Part shown: in pieces, positions 33,242 to 41,828 of the stretch | Layout: each line of letters begins with the position of its first letter | Position numbering within the stretch: position 1 is the first letter of the stretch | Program-made: the position numbers and the translations under genes | Assembly: GCA_963818505.1 (NCBI GenBank) | Contig: CAWFSJ010000001.1 | Location: 558,001 to 622,000, forward strand | Source: JADKAV01 sp963818505 | Lineage (GTDB): Bacteria > Actinomycetota > Actinomycetes > S36-B12 > UBA10799 | Direction of reading: 5' to 3' | DNA: 64,000 bases | The notes under the pieces: generated by a model | Databases searched by the model: none | What the model was told of the DNA's origin: nothing | Seen by the model: only the letters and a program-made list of their open reading frames with translations

Positions 33242-34405
33242 GTGGGAACGGTACTGGCGGTACTAGCCGCAGTGGCAGCGCTGGCCGGCATAGCGCTGTG
33301 GACAGTGCAGCAGCGCAGGCGCAGTGGCGAGGAGTACCGCGCGGCCCACCGCTTGCTCAGTCGTCTTCAGACCGTGTCCCGGCAACTGCCGGCAGGGCTC
33401 GATGAGGTCGCCCTAGCCCAGCAGACCCTCGACGACCTCAGCAAACAGGTTCCGTCGCAGCGTTCTGTGCTCTACGTGAATCAGGACGACCAACTGGTGC
33501 CGTACGCGGTCAAGGGCGCGGAACGCAGCCCATTTCCGTCGATAGACACCTCCCTCACCAGATCGTTGGAAGATGGCAAGCCACTGTCGGGCAAAGGTGT
33601 GATCACGAGCACGACCAATCAGGAGGCACTCATCCCGTTGACATTGGGCTCGAGGCTGGTGGGCGTGGCAGCCCTGCAGAACGACACCTCCGCTTTCGAC
33701 TCGGGCACTCTGAAACAGGCCCTCCCCGGGGCTCAGGAAGCGGCACTGCGGATCGACACGGGACGGCTGTTCGCCGATGTTCGAACGGCGGCCACCACCG
33801 AGGAACGCAGGCGACTGGCTCGTGAGATCCACGACGGCATCGCGCAGGAACTCGCAAGTGTGGGCTACGCCTTGGATGTCCTCGTGGCCGATCTGCAGGG
33901 TACTCAGGGACAAGCGCTGGCCGATGACATCCGGGCAGAGGTTCGGCGCATCATCACCGAGTTGCGCCTGAGTATCTTCGATCTGCGTGCCGACGTGCAA
34001 CCGGGTGTCGGACTGGGTTCGGCCCTCACCAGTTATGTGCAGCAAGCTGGCACCGCAGCGGGGCTCACCGTCCACCTGGTCATGGATGAGGCCCATGAGC
34101 GCCTGGCCTTGGCCCAAGAAACGGAACTGCTGCGAATCTCGCAGGAGGCGGTCACGAACGTGCGTCGCCATGCGGACGCGGAGAACCTGTGGGTGACGTG
34201 CCGCGTCGATCCGCCCTTCGCCTTCCTGCGCATCGCCGACGATGGCGTGGGCATGGACTCGCCGCGCGAAGACAGCTTCGGGTTGGACATTATGCAGGAA
34301 AGGGCAAACCGGATCGGCGCCGAACTGTCCTGGCACCCCCGTGACGGCGGCGGAACGGTCCTAGAGGTGGTATTGCAGCCACCGGTCGGCGAAAGGGAGG
34401 AGTGA
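33242..34405 (+). CDS. sensor histidine kinase, NarL-partner (HisKA_3) type
   Basis: 387 residues. One N-terminal membrane helix (VLAVLAAVAALAGIALWTV), then a GAF-like sensor region (about 55-175), the HisKA_3 dimerisation box RRRLAREIHDGIAQELASVG with the phosphorylated His near residue 199, and an HATPase_c domain with SQEAVTNVRRHADA (N box), ADDGVGMD and FGLDIMQERA. GTG start. The response regulator gene follows 4 nt after the stop, so they form a pair. The signal is unknown; a single helix and a GAF-like domain suggest a cytoplasmic or redox cue. Confidence 0.9.
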   Translation: MGTVLAVLAAVAALAGIALWTVQQRRRSGEEYRAAHRLLSRLQTVSRQLPAGLDEVALAQQTLDDLSKQVPSQRSVLYVNQDDQLVPYAVKGAERSPFPSIDTSLTRSLEDGKPLSGKGVITSTTNQEALIPLTLGSRLVGVAALQNDTSAFDSGTLKQALPGAQEAALRIDTGRLFADVRTAATTEERRRLAREIHDGIAQELASVGYALDVLVADLQGTQGQALADDIRAEVRRIITELRLSIFDLRADVQPGVGLGSALTSYVQQAGTAAGLTVHLVMDEAHERLALAQETELLRISQEAVTNVRRHADAENLWVTCRVDPPFAFLRIADDGVGMDSPREDSFGLDIMQERANRIGAELSWHPRDGGGTVLEVVLQPPVGEREE

Positions 34406-34409
34406 GCCC

Positions 34410-35051
34410 ATGGCGGTAACTGTGCTCCTCGTCGACGACCACGAACTGATCCGCCAAGGTCTACGCCGATCCTTCGAACGCGACGGCGACTTCGAGATCG
34501 TGGGCGAGGCGGGGTCTGTCACCGACGCCGAGCGACTCCTGCGGATCACGCGCCCCGATGTGATCGTGCTGGATGTCAGACTCCCCGATGGCTCCGGCTT
34601 GAAGCTGGCCGCCAGTTCCCGGGAGCGCTACCCGCACCTGGGCATCGTGATCCTGACGATGTACGCCGGGGACGAGCAACTGTTTGCCGCACTGGAGGCC
34701 GGGGCATCGGCCTTCGTGCCCAAGAATGCGCCTTCCGACGATGTAGTTGCAGCCGCCCGCCACGCCGCGACGACTCCGCAGGCGTTCACCGCTAAAGACC
34801 TGGCCGACGCAATGAAACGCAAGTTGAGTCCCAGCGGACCCCAACTCAGTCCGCGTGAGCGCGAGGTCCTGCAACTGCTGGCCGACGGTCTTGGTGTGGC
34901 GCAGATTTCCAGGAGGCTGTTCATCAGCGAGTCGACGACGAAGACCCACATCTCCAAGTTGTACGAGAAACTCGGCGCGGGCAACAGAGCCCAAGCGTTG
35001 ATGACCGCACTCAAACTCGGCCTGTTGCGACAGTCGGACCCCACCGTCTGA
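34410..35051 (+). CDS. response regulator, NarL/FixJ family
   Basis: 213 residues. Receiver domain 1-120: acidic pair in LLVDDHELIRQG, phospho-acceptor Asp in VIVLDVRLPDGSG, and K in FVPKNAPSDD. C-terminal LuxR-type helix-turn-helix from LSPREREVLQLLADGLGV onward, with SESTTKTHISKLYEKLGAG as recognition region. Partner of the kinase immediately upstream. Targets are not evident. Confidence 0.92.
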   Translation: MAVTVLLVDDHELIRQGLRRSFERDGDFEIVGEAGSVTDAERLLRITRPDVIVLDVRLPDGSGLKLAASSRERYPHLGIVILTMYAGDEQLFAALEAGASAFVPKNAPSDDVVAAARHAATTPQAFTAKDLADAMKRKLSPSGPQLSPREREVLQLLADGLGVAQISRRLFISESTTKTHISKLYEKLGAGNRAQALMTALKLGLLRQSDPTV

Positions 35052-35109
35052 CCTGAGATACTAGGTCGAAGTCGCGCCCTGTGCGCCAGACCAGTGATCG
35101 GAGCCAAGA

Positions 35110-36333
35110 GTGCAGTTGACGCCTCCTGCACGGCACTGGTGGCTGCTGCCCACAGCCGTGTTCGTCCTCACCCGGTTCTGGCTGATCGCCATCCCCTTCG
35201 GGCTCATCCCGTATCTGGGCGGGATCCTGGTGATCAACGATGTGACGCTGTACGAGCAATGGGCCGCCATCCTGCAGCAGGGACGCTTCCCCATGGGCGA
35301 CCCGATGTGGCAGTACCCGCCACTGGTCGGTCCCCTGCTGGCAGTCGGCGCGCTGATCCCGCCGGACCCCACTCTTGGACTTGTCCTACTGTTGCTGGGG
35401 TTCGACGCCGCGACCTTCGCGGTCCTGATGCGTGCGGTCAGATCGGGCGCGCAGATCGATGGCGTATGGGCCTGGATCGCAGCTGGCATGCTCATCGGCC
35501 CCGTGTGGCTGACCCGTTTCGACGTCATCCCGGCGTTGTTCGCCGTTCTGGCGCTGCTGTGGATCAACCGGCCGGTCCGTTCGGGGGCGATGATCGCCAT
35601 CGGGGCGCTGCTCAAGGTGTGGCCCGTGCTGCTACTGATCAGCGTGCCGCGACGCAACCTGGTGAAGGCCGGGACCTCCTTCGTAGCGACGGTGGGGGCG
35701 CTGCTCGGCGTTCTTATCCTGACCATGGACGGTGCGGGGGCGTTCGCCTCTGAGCAACGTGCACGGGGTTTGCAGATCGAGTCCCTAGCCGCGCTGCCGT
35801 TCATGATCGGCCACCACTTCGGCTGGGACAGGACGTTCATATATCGCTACGGGGCGATGGAGGTGGAAGCCCCGGGTGCGGAATGGATGGCGGCGGCGGT
35901 CACGCTTGCCGCCTTGCTCGCGCTCGGTGCCTTCGCCGTGCTGCGGCTGACGGGCAGGTTGGACACTGCGGCTCCAGCCGACATCGCACTGGTCGTGGTA
36001 CTGGTCTCCATGATTACCTCGCGGGTCCTGTCGCCGCAGTACCTGGTGTGGGTGGCAGCCATCGGGGCCGTGTGCCTGCTGAACCCCCGGACCGTGATGA
36101 GACCCATCGTGGCGCTACTCATGCCCGTGGCGTTGCTGGGTCAGATCCTCTATCCGATGCACTACAACTGGCTGATGTCCGACACGGAGGTGCGGGGTCT
36201 GCTCCTGCAGTCCCTGCGGATACTGCTACTCGTCGTGGCGGCGGCCTGGGGATCGTGGCGTCTGTTACGCCGACCCGCCGCCGGCTCGGACATCGGGGTC
36301 GACGCCGTCGAGCAGGTCCGTCAACCGGCCTGA
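35110..36333 (+). CDS. GT87-type polyprenol-phosphomannose mannosyltransferase (DUF2029)
   Basis: 407 residues, about 10 membrane segments. GT-C enzyme of the family that adds alpha-1,2-mannose or similar residues to lipoglycans from decaprenyl-phosphomannose. The first periplasmic loop carries the acidic motif INDVTLYEQWAAILQQGRFP and PMWQYPPLVGPLL. Also visible are KVWPVLLLI and SRVLSPQYLVWVAAIGAV. GTG start 58 nt after the response regulator stop. The final 69 nt overlap the convergent PimB-like gene. Similar in location to Rv2181. Confidence 0.82.
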   Translation: MQLTPPARHWWLLPTAVFVLTRFWLIAIPFGLIPYLGGILVINDVTLYEQWAAILQQGRFPMGDPMWQYPPLVGPLLAVGALIPPDPTLGLVLLLLGFDAATFAVLMRAVRSGAQIDGVWAWIAAGMLIGPVWLTRFDVIPALFAVLALLWINRPVRSGAMIAIGALLKVWPVLLLISVPRRNLVKAGTSFVATVGALLGVLILTMDGAGAFASEQRARGLQIESLAALPFMIGHHFGWDRTFIYRYGAMEVEAPGAEWMAAAVTLAALLALGAFAVLRLTGRLDTAAPADIALVVVLVSMITSRVLSPQYLVWVAAIGAVCLLNPRTVMRPIVALLMPVALLGQILYPMHYNWLMSDTEVRGLLLQSLRILLLVVAAAWGSWRLLRRPAAGSDIGVDAVEQVRQPA

Positions 36334-37434
36334 GACCACCGGCCAGGTCCACTGCTGCTCGACCCATTGCCTGCCGCGGGCCCCCATACTGTGCGCCAGC
36401 CCCGGATCGTCGAGCAACATCGCAACCCGGCGGGCCACCTGCTGCAGATCCGTTCCATCCACGACGTAGCCGGTCTGACCGTCGAGAACCGCATCCGGGG
36501 CACCGCCGGAATCACCTGCGATCACCGGCAGGCCAATGGCGCCTGCCTCGAGGTAGACGATCCCCAGACCCTCCACGTCCCAGCCGCGGTTGCGGGTCCG
36601 ACAAGGCATGGCGAACACGTCCCCGGCCGCGTAGTGTCTGGGCAACTCCTCCCACGCCACACTGCCGGTCAGCACAACGCTGTCGGTTTGCCCGGTCTCG
36701 GCCACAAGGGCGTCGAGGCGCGATCGGTACGGGCCCCCACCCACGATGAGCAGTGCGGCGTCGGGCACTTGGCGCTGGATCATCGGCAACGCTCGAATCA
36801 GAGTGTCCTGGCCCTTGCGCGGCATCAACCGCGAGACGCAGACCACCACCGGCCGATCGGCAAGTCCGAGCGCGGCGCGAACCGTCGCACCCTCATCACG
36901 CACCCGCGGGTGGAAACTCTGCGCGTCCACACCCGGAACCAGCCGACGCATGCGTCCCGCCGCCTCCGGGCGCATCGCCGACGCGATCCGCGACCGCGTG
37001 TACTCCCCCAGGTAGGTGACCGTGTCCACGGAATCACCGATGGATCGCATCACGGACTTGGCCACCGGTGTCGTCGCCCAAGCTGCCTCGTGTCCGTGGG
37101 TCATGGCCACAATCGGCCCCATGCCCTGCGACTTGAGCCGGGGGGCGAGCAGACCCAGAGGCGCTGCCGCCCCGAAAAGCACCCGATCACATTCGTAATC
37201 CCGGGCGATCTCGCGGGCCTTGTTCAGGACCATCGGCTCCGGCAGCATCAGCGAGGTCCGATGGCGGATGACAGGAAAGGGCTGCTCGGCGTCGAACTCC
37301 TCGCACCGCTTCCATTTCGGTGCGTAGACCACCACTGAATCGTGCGGCTGGTTCAACAGGACACCGTGCACGAATGCCTGGATGCCGCCTGCGCGCGGGG
37401 GGAAGTCATTGGTGATGACCAGGGTCTTGTTCAC
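36265..37434 (-). CDS. pimB: GDP-mannose-dependent PIM mannosyltransferase, PimB'-like (GT4)
   Basis: 389 residues, GT-B fold. Adds the second mannose to phosphatidylinositol monomannoside at the cytoplasmic membrane face. N-terminal TNDFPPRAGGIQAFVHGVL, MTHGHEAAW, donor-binding VCVSRLMPRKGQDTLIRALP and the C-terminal EGLGIVYLEAGAIGLPVIAG (EX7E) are typical. The GTG at 37434 gives the normal NKTLVITNDFPPR start. It ends inside the GT87 gene on the other strand. Downstream partner of the NlpC/P60-like gene (8-nt gap), as in the Rv2188c-Rv2190c region. Confidence 0.9.
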   Translation of the reverse strand: MNKTLVITNDFPPRAGGIQAFVHGVLLNQPHDSVVVYAPKWKRCEEFDAEQPFPVIRHRTSLMLPEPMVLNKAREIARDYECDRVLFGAAAPLGLLAPRLKSQGMGPIVAMTHGHEAAWATTPVAKSVMRSIGDSVDTVTYLGEYTRSRIASAMRPEAAGRMRRLVPGVDAQSFHPRVRDEGATVRAALGLADRPVVVCVSRLMPRKGQDTLIRALPMIQRQVPDAALLIVGGGPYRSRLDALVAETGQTDSVVLTGSVAWEELPRHYAAGDVFAMPCRTRNRGWDVEGLGIVYLEAGAIGLPVIAGDSGGAPDAVLDGQTGYVVDGTDLQQVARRVAMLLDDPGLAHSMGARGRQWVEQQWTWPVVSGRLTDLLDGVDPDVRAGGGSA

Positions 37435-37442
37435 TGGCTGGG

Positions 37443-38474
37443 TCAAGGTTTCGGTCGTCCGGCACCGGCGAATTCGGCCATGTACTCGTTGGTGAACAAC
37501 TTCTCGTAGACGACCCCGTCGCGCGGGCTCTTGGCGTGAACGAAGTATCCGTCGCCGGTGTAGATACCGCTGTGCTTGCCGGTGCCGTACAGGAAGACGA
37601 CATCCCCGGGGGCGAGCTGTGTGATGTCCACCCGCTCGGTGCGGTCGTACTGACGCTGCACGGAGTGGGGAAGGTCCACCCCCGCCTCGGCCCAAGCCGC
37701 CTTCACCAGTCCGGAGGAATCGAAGGCATCAGGCCCGCTCGCACCTGCCTCGAAAGGCTTACCGACCTGCCTGATGGCGAACTTGACCACTGGCCGGGTC
37801 GTGGATGCGGGCAGCTCCGCGACCGCGTCGACGGCGTCCTCGGCCTGCTGTTGCTGCTGTTCCTGCTGGCGAGCGAGTTCCTCGGCGAGCTGCTGCTGCT
37901 GCTCGACCTGCAACTGGGACAGAAGGGCGGTGGACTCGGCGACCCGGGAGTCGATCGCGGACTTGGCGTCCAACATGTCGTCGCGGGCCTTCTGTGCCTT
38001 CTTCTCGGCTCGCTGCAGAGCCAGCTCGTCGCGGGTCAGTTGCTGCTCGGCGACCTCGGTGCTCACCAAGGCCGAGTTCTGCTGTCCTGCGATGATGCGC
38101 GCGAGATCCAGGGTCGCCAACCAGTCGGAGGGCTGATCGGCTGCCAGAACCAGCAGGGTCGGGTCGACCCCGCCGTTGCGGTAGATCTGGCTGACCACCA
38201 TGTCGAGGTTTCGCTGGCTGTCCGTCAGCGTCTGGCGGGTCGTCGCGAGTTCGGCCTGCTTGTCGGTCACGGCCTTCTGCGCCTCTTGCCAATCGAGATT
38301 GGCGTCGTTGGCCTCCTCCGCAGCCGCGGCCGCCTGCTGCTGCAGGTTGGCCAGCTCCGACTGGACCTGGGCGATCTCCTGCTCGATGTCAGCCGAGGCC
38401 GGCGCCCAACTGCACCACATCACGGCGCACGACATCCCTGCGACCAGCGCAGTGCGGATGCGATACGACCCCAT
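37443..38474 (-). CDS. exported NlpC/P60-like protein with Ser at the catalytic Cys position
   Basis: 343 residues. Signal peptide MGSYRIRTALVAGMSCAVMW..APASA (1-28), two long coiled-coil segments rich in Q/E/A (about 29-130, 140-222), then a C-terminal NlpC/P60 domain (about 228-343). Family enzymes cut peptidoglycan stem peptides with a Cys-His pair. The DCSG motif here is DSSG (252-255): Ser253 replaces Cys, codon TCC. The His of GKHSGIYTGDGYFVHAKSP is kept. RipA/RipC-type architecture. A binding or regulatory role, or a serine-based reaction, is open. ATG start at 38474. Confidence 0.88.
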   Translation of the reverse strand: MGSYRIRTALVAGMSCAVMWCSWAPASADIEQEIAQVQSELANLQQQAAAAAEEANDANLDWQEAQKAVTDKQAELATTRQTLTDSQRNLDMVVSQIYRNGGVDPTLLVLAADQPSDWLATLDLARIIAGQQNSALVSTEVAEQQLTRDELALQRAEKKAQKARDDMLDAKSAIDSRVAESTALLSQLQVEQQQQLAEELARQQEQQQQQAEDAVDAVAELPASTTRPVVKFAIRQVGKPFEAGASGPDAFDSSGLVKAAWAEAGVDLPHSVQRQYDRTERVDITQLAPGDVVFLYGTGKHSGIYTGDGYFVHAKSPRDGVVYEKLFTNEYMAEFAGAGRPKP

Positions 38475-38514
38475 ACCACCATTGTGCACCCAACCCCCAC
38501 GGCACTGCCTCACC

Positions 38515-38691
38515 TCAGACTGCGCGCACGAAGCGTAACGGCGAGACCAGACCCGTGGCGGCCAGCGCATCCACGGCCGCCACCTCGTCAGCGGTCAACT
38601 GTCCGTCACCAGGCGCGTCCAGTAGCGACGTCACAACACAGTCGGCACAGGCCGCCGGCCTGGCCGAGCACGAACCACAATCGATCAGCAT
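38515..38691 (-). CDS. small Cys-rich (zinc-ribbon-like) protein
   Basis: 58 residues, missing from simple length-filtered gene lists. The ATG at 38691 follows AGGAGAGG. Sequence start MLIDCGSCSARPAACADC has C5-x2-C8-x6-C15-x2-C18, a likely metal site; the rest (LTADEVAAVDALAATGLVSP) is helical. Similar small proteins precede NlpC/P60 genes in other actinobacteria, from memory. It lies 40 nt upstream of the NlpC/P60-like start on the same strand. Function unknown. Confidence 0.72.
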   Translation of the reverse strand: MLIDCGSCSARPAACADCVVTSLLDAPGDGQLTADEVAAVDALAATGLVSPLRFVRAV

Positions 38692-38747
38692 CTGCCTCTC
38701 CTATCCCTGTCCTGGGTGAGGCTAGACAGACCCTGTGACAAAACCGC

Positions 38748-39836
38748 TCAGCGGCCGGTGTCCCCCAAGCCGGGCGCCGCCTGCGGGTCACCGGTGCACG
38801 ACTCCAGCCAGGGCAAAGCAGGGAAGACCTCGCGCTGCGTGCCGTCAGCCCCGACGACGGTGCGCATCAGCGCGCGATCCATGAGATTGCGGTGCTGCAA
38901 AGCCTCACTCAAGGTCAAGGCCGGGCCCACGCAGGTGTCCTCATACGCGAGTTCGTCCAACCACTGCGCACGTGTACGCGCGCCGAACCGCGCGACCAAC
39001 TCCGCGCGCAGCTCATCCTGCTTCGCGAGGTCGTACTGAGCGACCTTCCACTGCGGCAACTGCAGGATGTCCAGGATCCGCCCGAAGAATTTGGGTTCCA
39101 GGGCCCCGACGGTCAACCAGGTCGCGTCGGCGCACTCGTACACGTCGTAGCAGGCCCACCGGCCGGTCAGATCCCATGGTGGCTGCGGTGACTTCCCGTT
39201 CGCGAGCCAACCTCCCAGCGGCAACTGCGCCAGTGCCAGTGCGGAGTCCACCATCGTGACCTCATAGCGCACGAACTGCCCTGCGGCACTCAGGCGCAGA
39301 CCGGCCAGCACCGCAAGGGCAGCGTTCAGCCCCGAGGCCAGGTCAGCGACCTGCAGTCCGGGGACCGACGGTGTGCCAGCCAGCGTGAGGACCCCCGCGT
39401 AGCCCAAGGCGTTGATGTCGTGGCCGGGTACCTGCTCCAAATCCCCGCCCGACCCGTAGGCATCGATGCTCACGTGGACGAGGTTCGGTCTGAGTTGTTC
39501 CAGCCGTTGCCGGCCGAGGCCGAGCCGGTCCAGGACCCCGGGCCTGAACGAATCGACCAGGACGTCCGCACCCGCAACAAGGCCGGCGAACTCCAGTGCA
39601 CCCTGCTCGTCCTTGAGATCGACCACGTGGCTGGTCTTGCCACGGTTGAGCTGCACGAAGGCGCCCGACTCTCCCGACGGCAGGTGCGGTGCGACCCAGC
39701 GCGTTCCGTCCCCCTCCGGCGCCTCCACTTTGATGACTTCCGCCCCCAGTTCAACCAGCGCCACCGTTGCGTAGTTGCCGGGCAACAGCCTGGTCATGTC
39801 CAGCACGCGCACCCCGGCCAGAGGCAACTCAGACAT
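38748..39836 (-). CDS. CaiB/BaiF family CoA transferase (alpha-methylacyl-CoA racemase-like)
   Basis: 362 residues, class III CoA-transferase fold. N-terminal GVRVLDMTRLLPGNYATVALVELGAEVIK, VQLNRGKTSHVVDLKDEQG, ADVLVDSFRPGVLDRLGLG and QVADLASGLNAALAVLAGL (with the Asp that forms the acyl/CoA intermediate in family members). Overall closer to AMACR-type than to formyl-CoA transferase by the RPGVLDRLG/GHDINALGYAG pattern. Its start overlaps the end of the zinc-ribbon gene by 8 nt. Physiological substrate unknown; the fadD and plsC neighbours make a lipid role plausible. Confidence 0.86.
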   Translation of the reverse strand: MSELPLAGVRVLDMTRLLPGNYATVALVELGAEVIKVEAPEGDGTRWVAPHLPSGESGAFVQLNRGKTSHVVDLKDEQGALEFAGLVAGADVLVDSFRPGVLDRLGLGRQRLEQLRPNLVHVSIDAYGSGGDLEQVPGHDINALGYAGVLTLAGTPSVPGLQVADLASGLNAALAVLAGLRLSAAGQFVRYEVTMVDSALALAQLPLGGWLANGKSPQPPWDLTGRWACYDVYECADATWLTVGALEPKFFGRILDILQLPQWKVAQYDLAKQDELRAELVARFGARTRAQWLDELAYEDTCVGPALTLSEALQHRNLMDRALMRTVVGADGTQREVFPALPWLESCTGDPQAAPGLGDTGR

Positions 39837-40065
39837 CGTCGACCCTCGGGACCTCTTCCACCGAGTCGTCGGCGCCACACCAGCGACATGTCACCTTCTC
39901 GATGTCATCGACGAGCGCCGCCTCCTCCTCGATCGTCACCGAGCCGCCGAGATCGAAGTGCCAATACTGCTTCGCGCGCGTCGATCGCACCACGTCGAAT
40001 CTGGTCAGGTTGCCACAACGGGAGCATCGCCAGCGCATGGAACTCTCGGGAATGGGGATAGCCAC
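39829..40065 (-). CDS. small zinc-ribbon protein
   Basis: 78 residues. Two Cys pairs, CSRCGN near residue 14 and CRWCGADD near residue 60, form a rubredoxin- or zinc-ribbon-like knuckle pair; between them is an acidic helix (TIEEEAALVDDIEKV). GTG start at 40065; ATG 40038 (MRWRCSRCG) is an alternative that would trim 9 residues. Conserved in many actinobacteria but without assigned function. Overlaps the CoA-transferase gene. Confidence 0.75.
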   Translation of the reverse strand: MAIPIPESSMRWRCSRCGNLTRFDVVRSTRAKQYWHFDLGGSVTIEEEAALVDDIEKVTCRWCGADDSVEEVPRVDDV

Positions 40066-40145
40066 CCATTCACCCTACGCAGGGCCGACGCAACCGTAAG
40101 TGCGCCTACCGCCGTTTGTCGCAGCCCTGGCCTAACGTCACCCAC

Positions 40146-41828
40146 ATGTCCGCGGTCGCAAAGCATGAGCCGACCCCCGGCGGGCAACTCGACCTCGACC
40201 TCGAAGGTCAGTTGCTGGCCAGTACGACGTTCTGTGTCGTCGACCTCGAGACCACCGGCGGTAGCCCGACGCAGGGCCGGATCACCGAGATCGGCGCCGT
40301 CAAGGTACGCGGCGGGGAGGTGATCGGTGAGTTCCGCTGCTTCGTCGACCCAGGCCAGCCTCTGCCCGCCTTCATCACAGTCCTCACGGGCATCACCGAC
40401 CGCATGCTTGCCGGCGCTCCGTTCGAGGACGAGGCGGTACCCCTGCTGCTCGAGTTCATCGCGGGCTGCGTGTTCGTGGCTCACAACGCCCCCTACGACA
40501 CCGGCTTCCTCAAAGGAGCCTGCGAACGCCTCGGTCTGCGATGGCCCAGTCCCCAGGTGATCGACACCGCACGATTGGCACGGTCGCTGCTGACACGCGA
40601 CGAGGTTCCAAACCACAAACTCGCAACCTTGGCCCAGTACTTCCACACCCAGGTGCAGCCGACCCACCGCGCTCTTGACGATGCTCGCGCCACCGTGGAT
40701 GTGCTGCATGGCCTCATCGAACGACTCGGCACGGCCGGGGTGTTCACGGTGGAGGAACTGTCGACCTCTATGCGCAAGGTCCCCCGGCAAAGACGCGACA
40801 AACGCCATCTGGCCGACCGCCTGCCGGAGGGTCCGGGCGTGTACGTGTTCCGTGACGCCGAAGAACGACCCCTATACGTAGGTGTGTCGGGCGACATTCG
40901 TCGACGCGTGCGCTCCTACTTCACCAACGCCGAACAGCGGCCGCGTATGACCGAGATGGTGTCCATCGCACAGTCGGTCACGGCAGTGCGCTGTGCGACC
41001 GATCTTGAGGCGCGGGTGCGTGAGTTGCGCCTGATCGCCGAATGGAAACCCCCTTACAACCGCCGCTCACGCCATCCGGAGAAGAACGTCTGGCTGAAGC
41101 TGACCAGAGAGGCCTACCCCCGGCTGTCCGTGGTTCGTGCGGTCGTCGCCGATGAAGCACTGGGCTCGGTGTACATCGGACCTCTGACCTCGCGTGCGCA
41201 GGCGCAGGAGGCGGCGGCAGCGATCGCGGAAGCCACGGGGCTGCGCTCCTGCACCCAGAGTCTTCGGCCGGGCACACCCGCTGCCGGATGTGTCCTGGGA
41301 CAGATCGGCCGATGTGTGGCCCCCTGCACCGGACTGCTGGATCCCGTCGACTACGCGGCGACCGCGCTGGCAGCACGCGAGACGATGGTCGGCTCGAACT
41401 CCCTGCTCGAAGCTGGAATCACCGCACGGATGCGCAACCTCTCCGCCGAGCAGCGCTTCGAGCAGGCTGCGAGCTGGCGCGACCGGCTGGAGGCGGCCCA
41501 ACGTGCACGCGACGCCGCGTCGGAGTTGCGGGTGGTCGGCCAACTTCCTCAGATCGTCGCAGCAGCCTCCCGCGCCGGGGGCTGGGACATCCACGTGGTC
41601 CGGCACGGACGGCTGGCCGCAGCCGAGTTCTGTCCCGCGAACGGGCATCCCCGTCGGGTCGTCGATGCTTTGATCGCCACAGCCGAACAGGTCGCCGCAC
41701 CGATCCCGCCGGCAACGGCCGCCCTTACTGCCGAGACCCGTCTTCTGCTGCGTTGGCTCGAGACCGCCAGGCCGGTGGCTGTGGAAGGTCAGTGGGCCCT
41801 CCCTGTCAGGCCCGCAGCGCCTCGGTGA
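40146..41828 (+). CDS. DEDDh exonuclease fused to UvrC-like GIY-YIG domain (Rv2191-like)
   Basis: 560 residues. Residues 30-200 form a DnaQ-type 3'-5' exonuclease: FCVVDLETTGGSP (Asp, Glu), TDRMLAGAP, HNAPYDTGFL (Asp), HRALDDARAT (His, Asp). From about 225 a GIY-YIG nuclease domain follows (LPEGPGVYVFRD, RPLYVGVSGDIRRRVRSYF), then a UvrC-like Cys region (CTQSLRPGTPAAGCVLGQIGRC, CVAPCTG) and UVR-like helices. The UvrC C-terminal RNase H-like and helix-hairpin-helix domains are absent. This fusion is an actinobacterial protein linked to DNA repair. ATG 40146 is used. Confidence 0.9.
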   Translation: MSAVAKHEPTPGGQLDLDLEGQLLASTTFCVVDLETTGGSPTQGRITEIGAVKVRGGEVIGEFRCFVDPGQPLPAFITVLTGITDRMLAGAPFEDEAVPLLLEFIAGCVFVAHNAPYDTGFLKGACERLGLRWPSPQVIDTARLARSLLTRDEVPNHKLATLAQYFHTQVQPTHRALDDARATVDVLHGLIERLGTAGVFTVEELSTSMRKVPRQRRDKRHLADRLPEGPGVYVFRDAEERPLYVGVSGDIRRRVRSYFTNAEQRPRMTEMVSIAQSVTAVRCATDLEARVRELRLIAEWKPPYNRRSRHPEKNVWLKLTREAYPRLSVVRAVVADEALGSVYIGPLTSRAQAQEAAAAIAEATGLRSCTQSLRPGTPAAGCVLGQIGRCVAPCTGLLDPVDYAATALAARETMVGSNSLLEAGITARMRNLSAEQRFEQAASWRDRLEAAQRARDAASELRVVGQLPQIVAAASRAGGWDIHVVRHGRLAAAEFCPANGHPRRVVDALIATAEQVAAPIPPATAALTAETRLLLRWLETARPVAVEGQWALPVRPAAPR

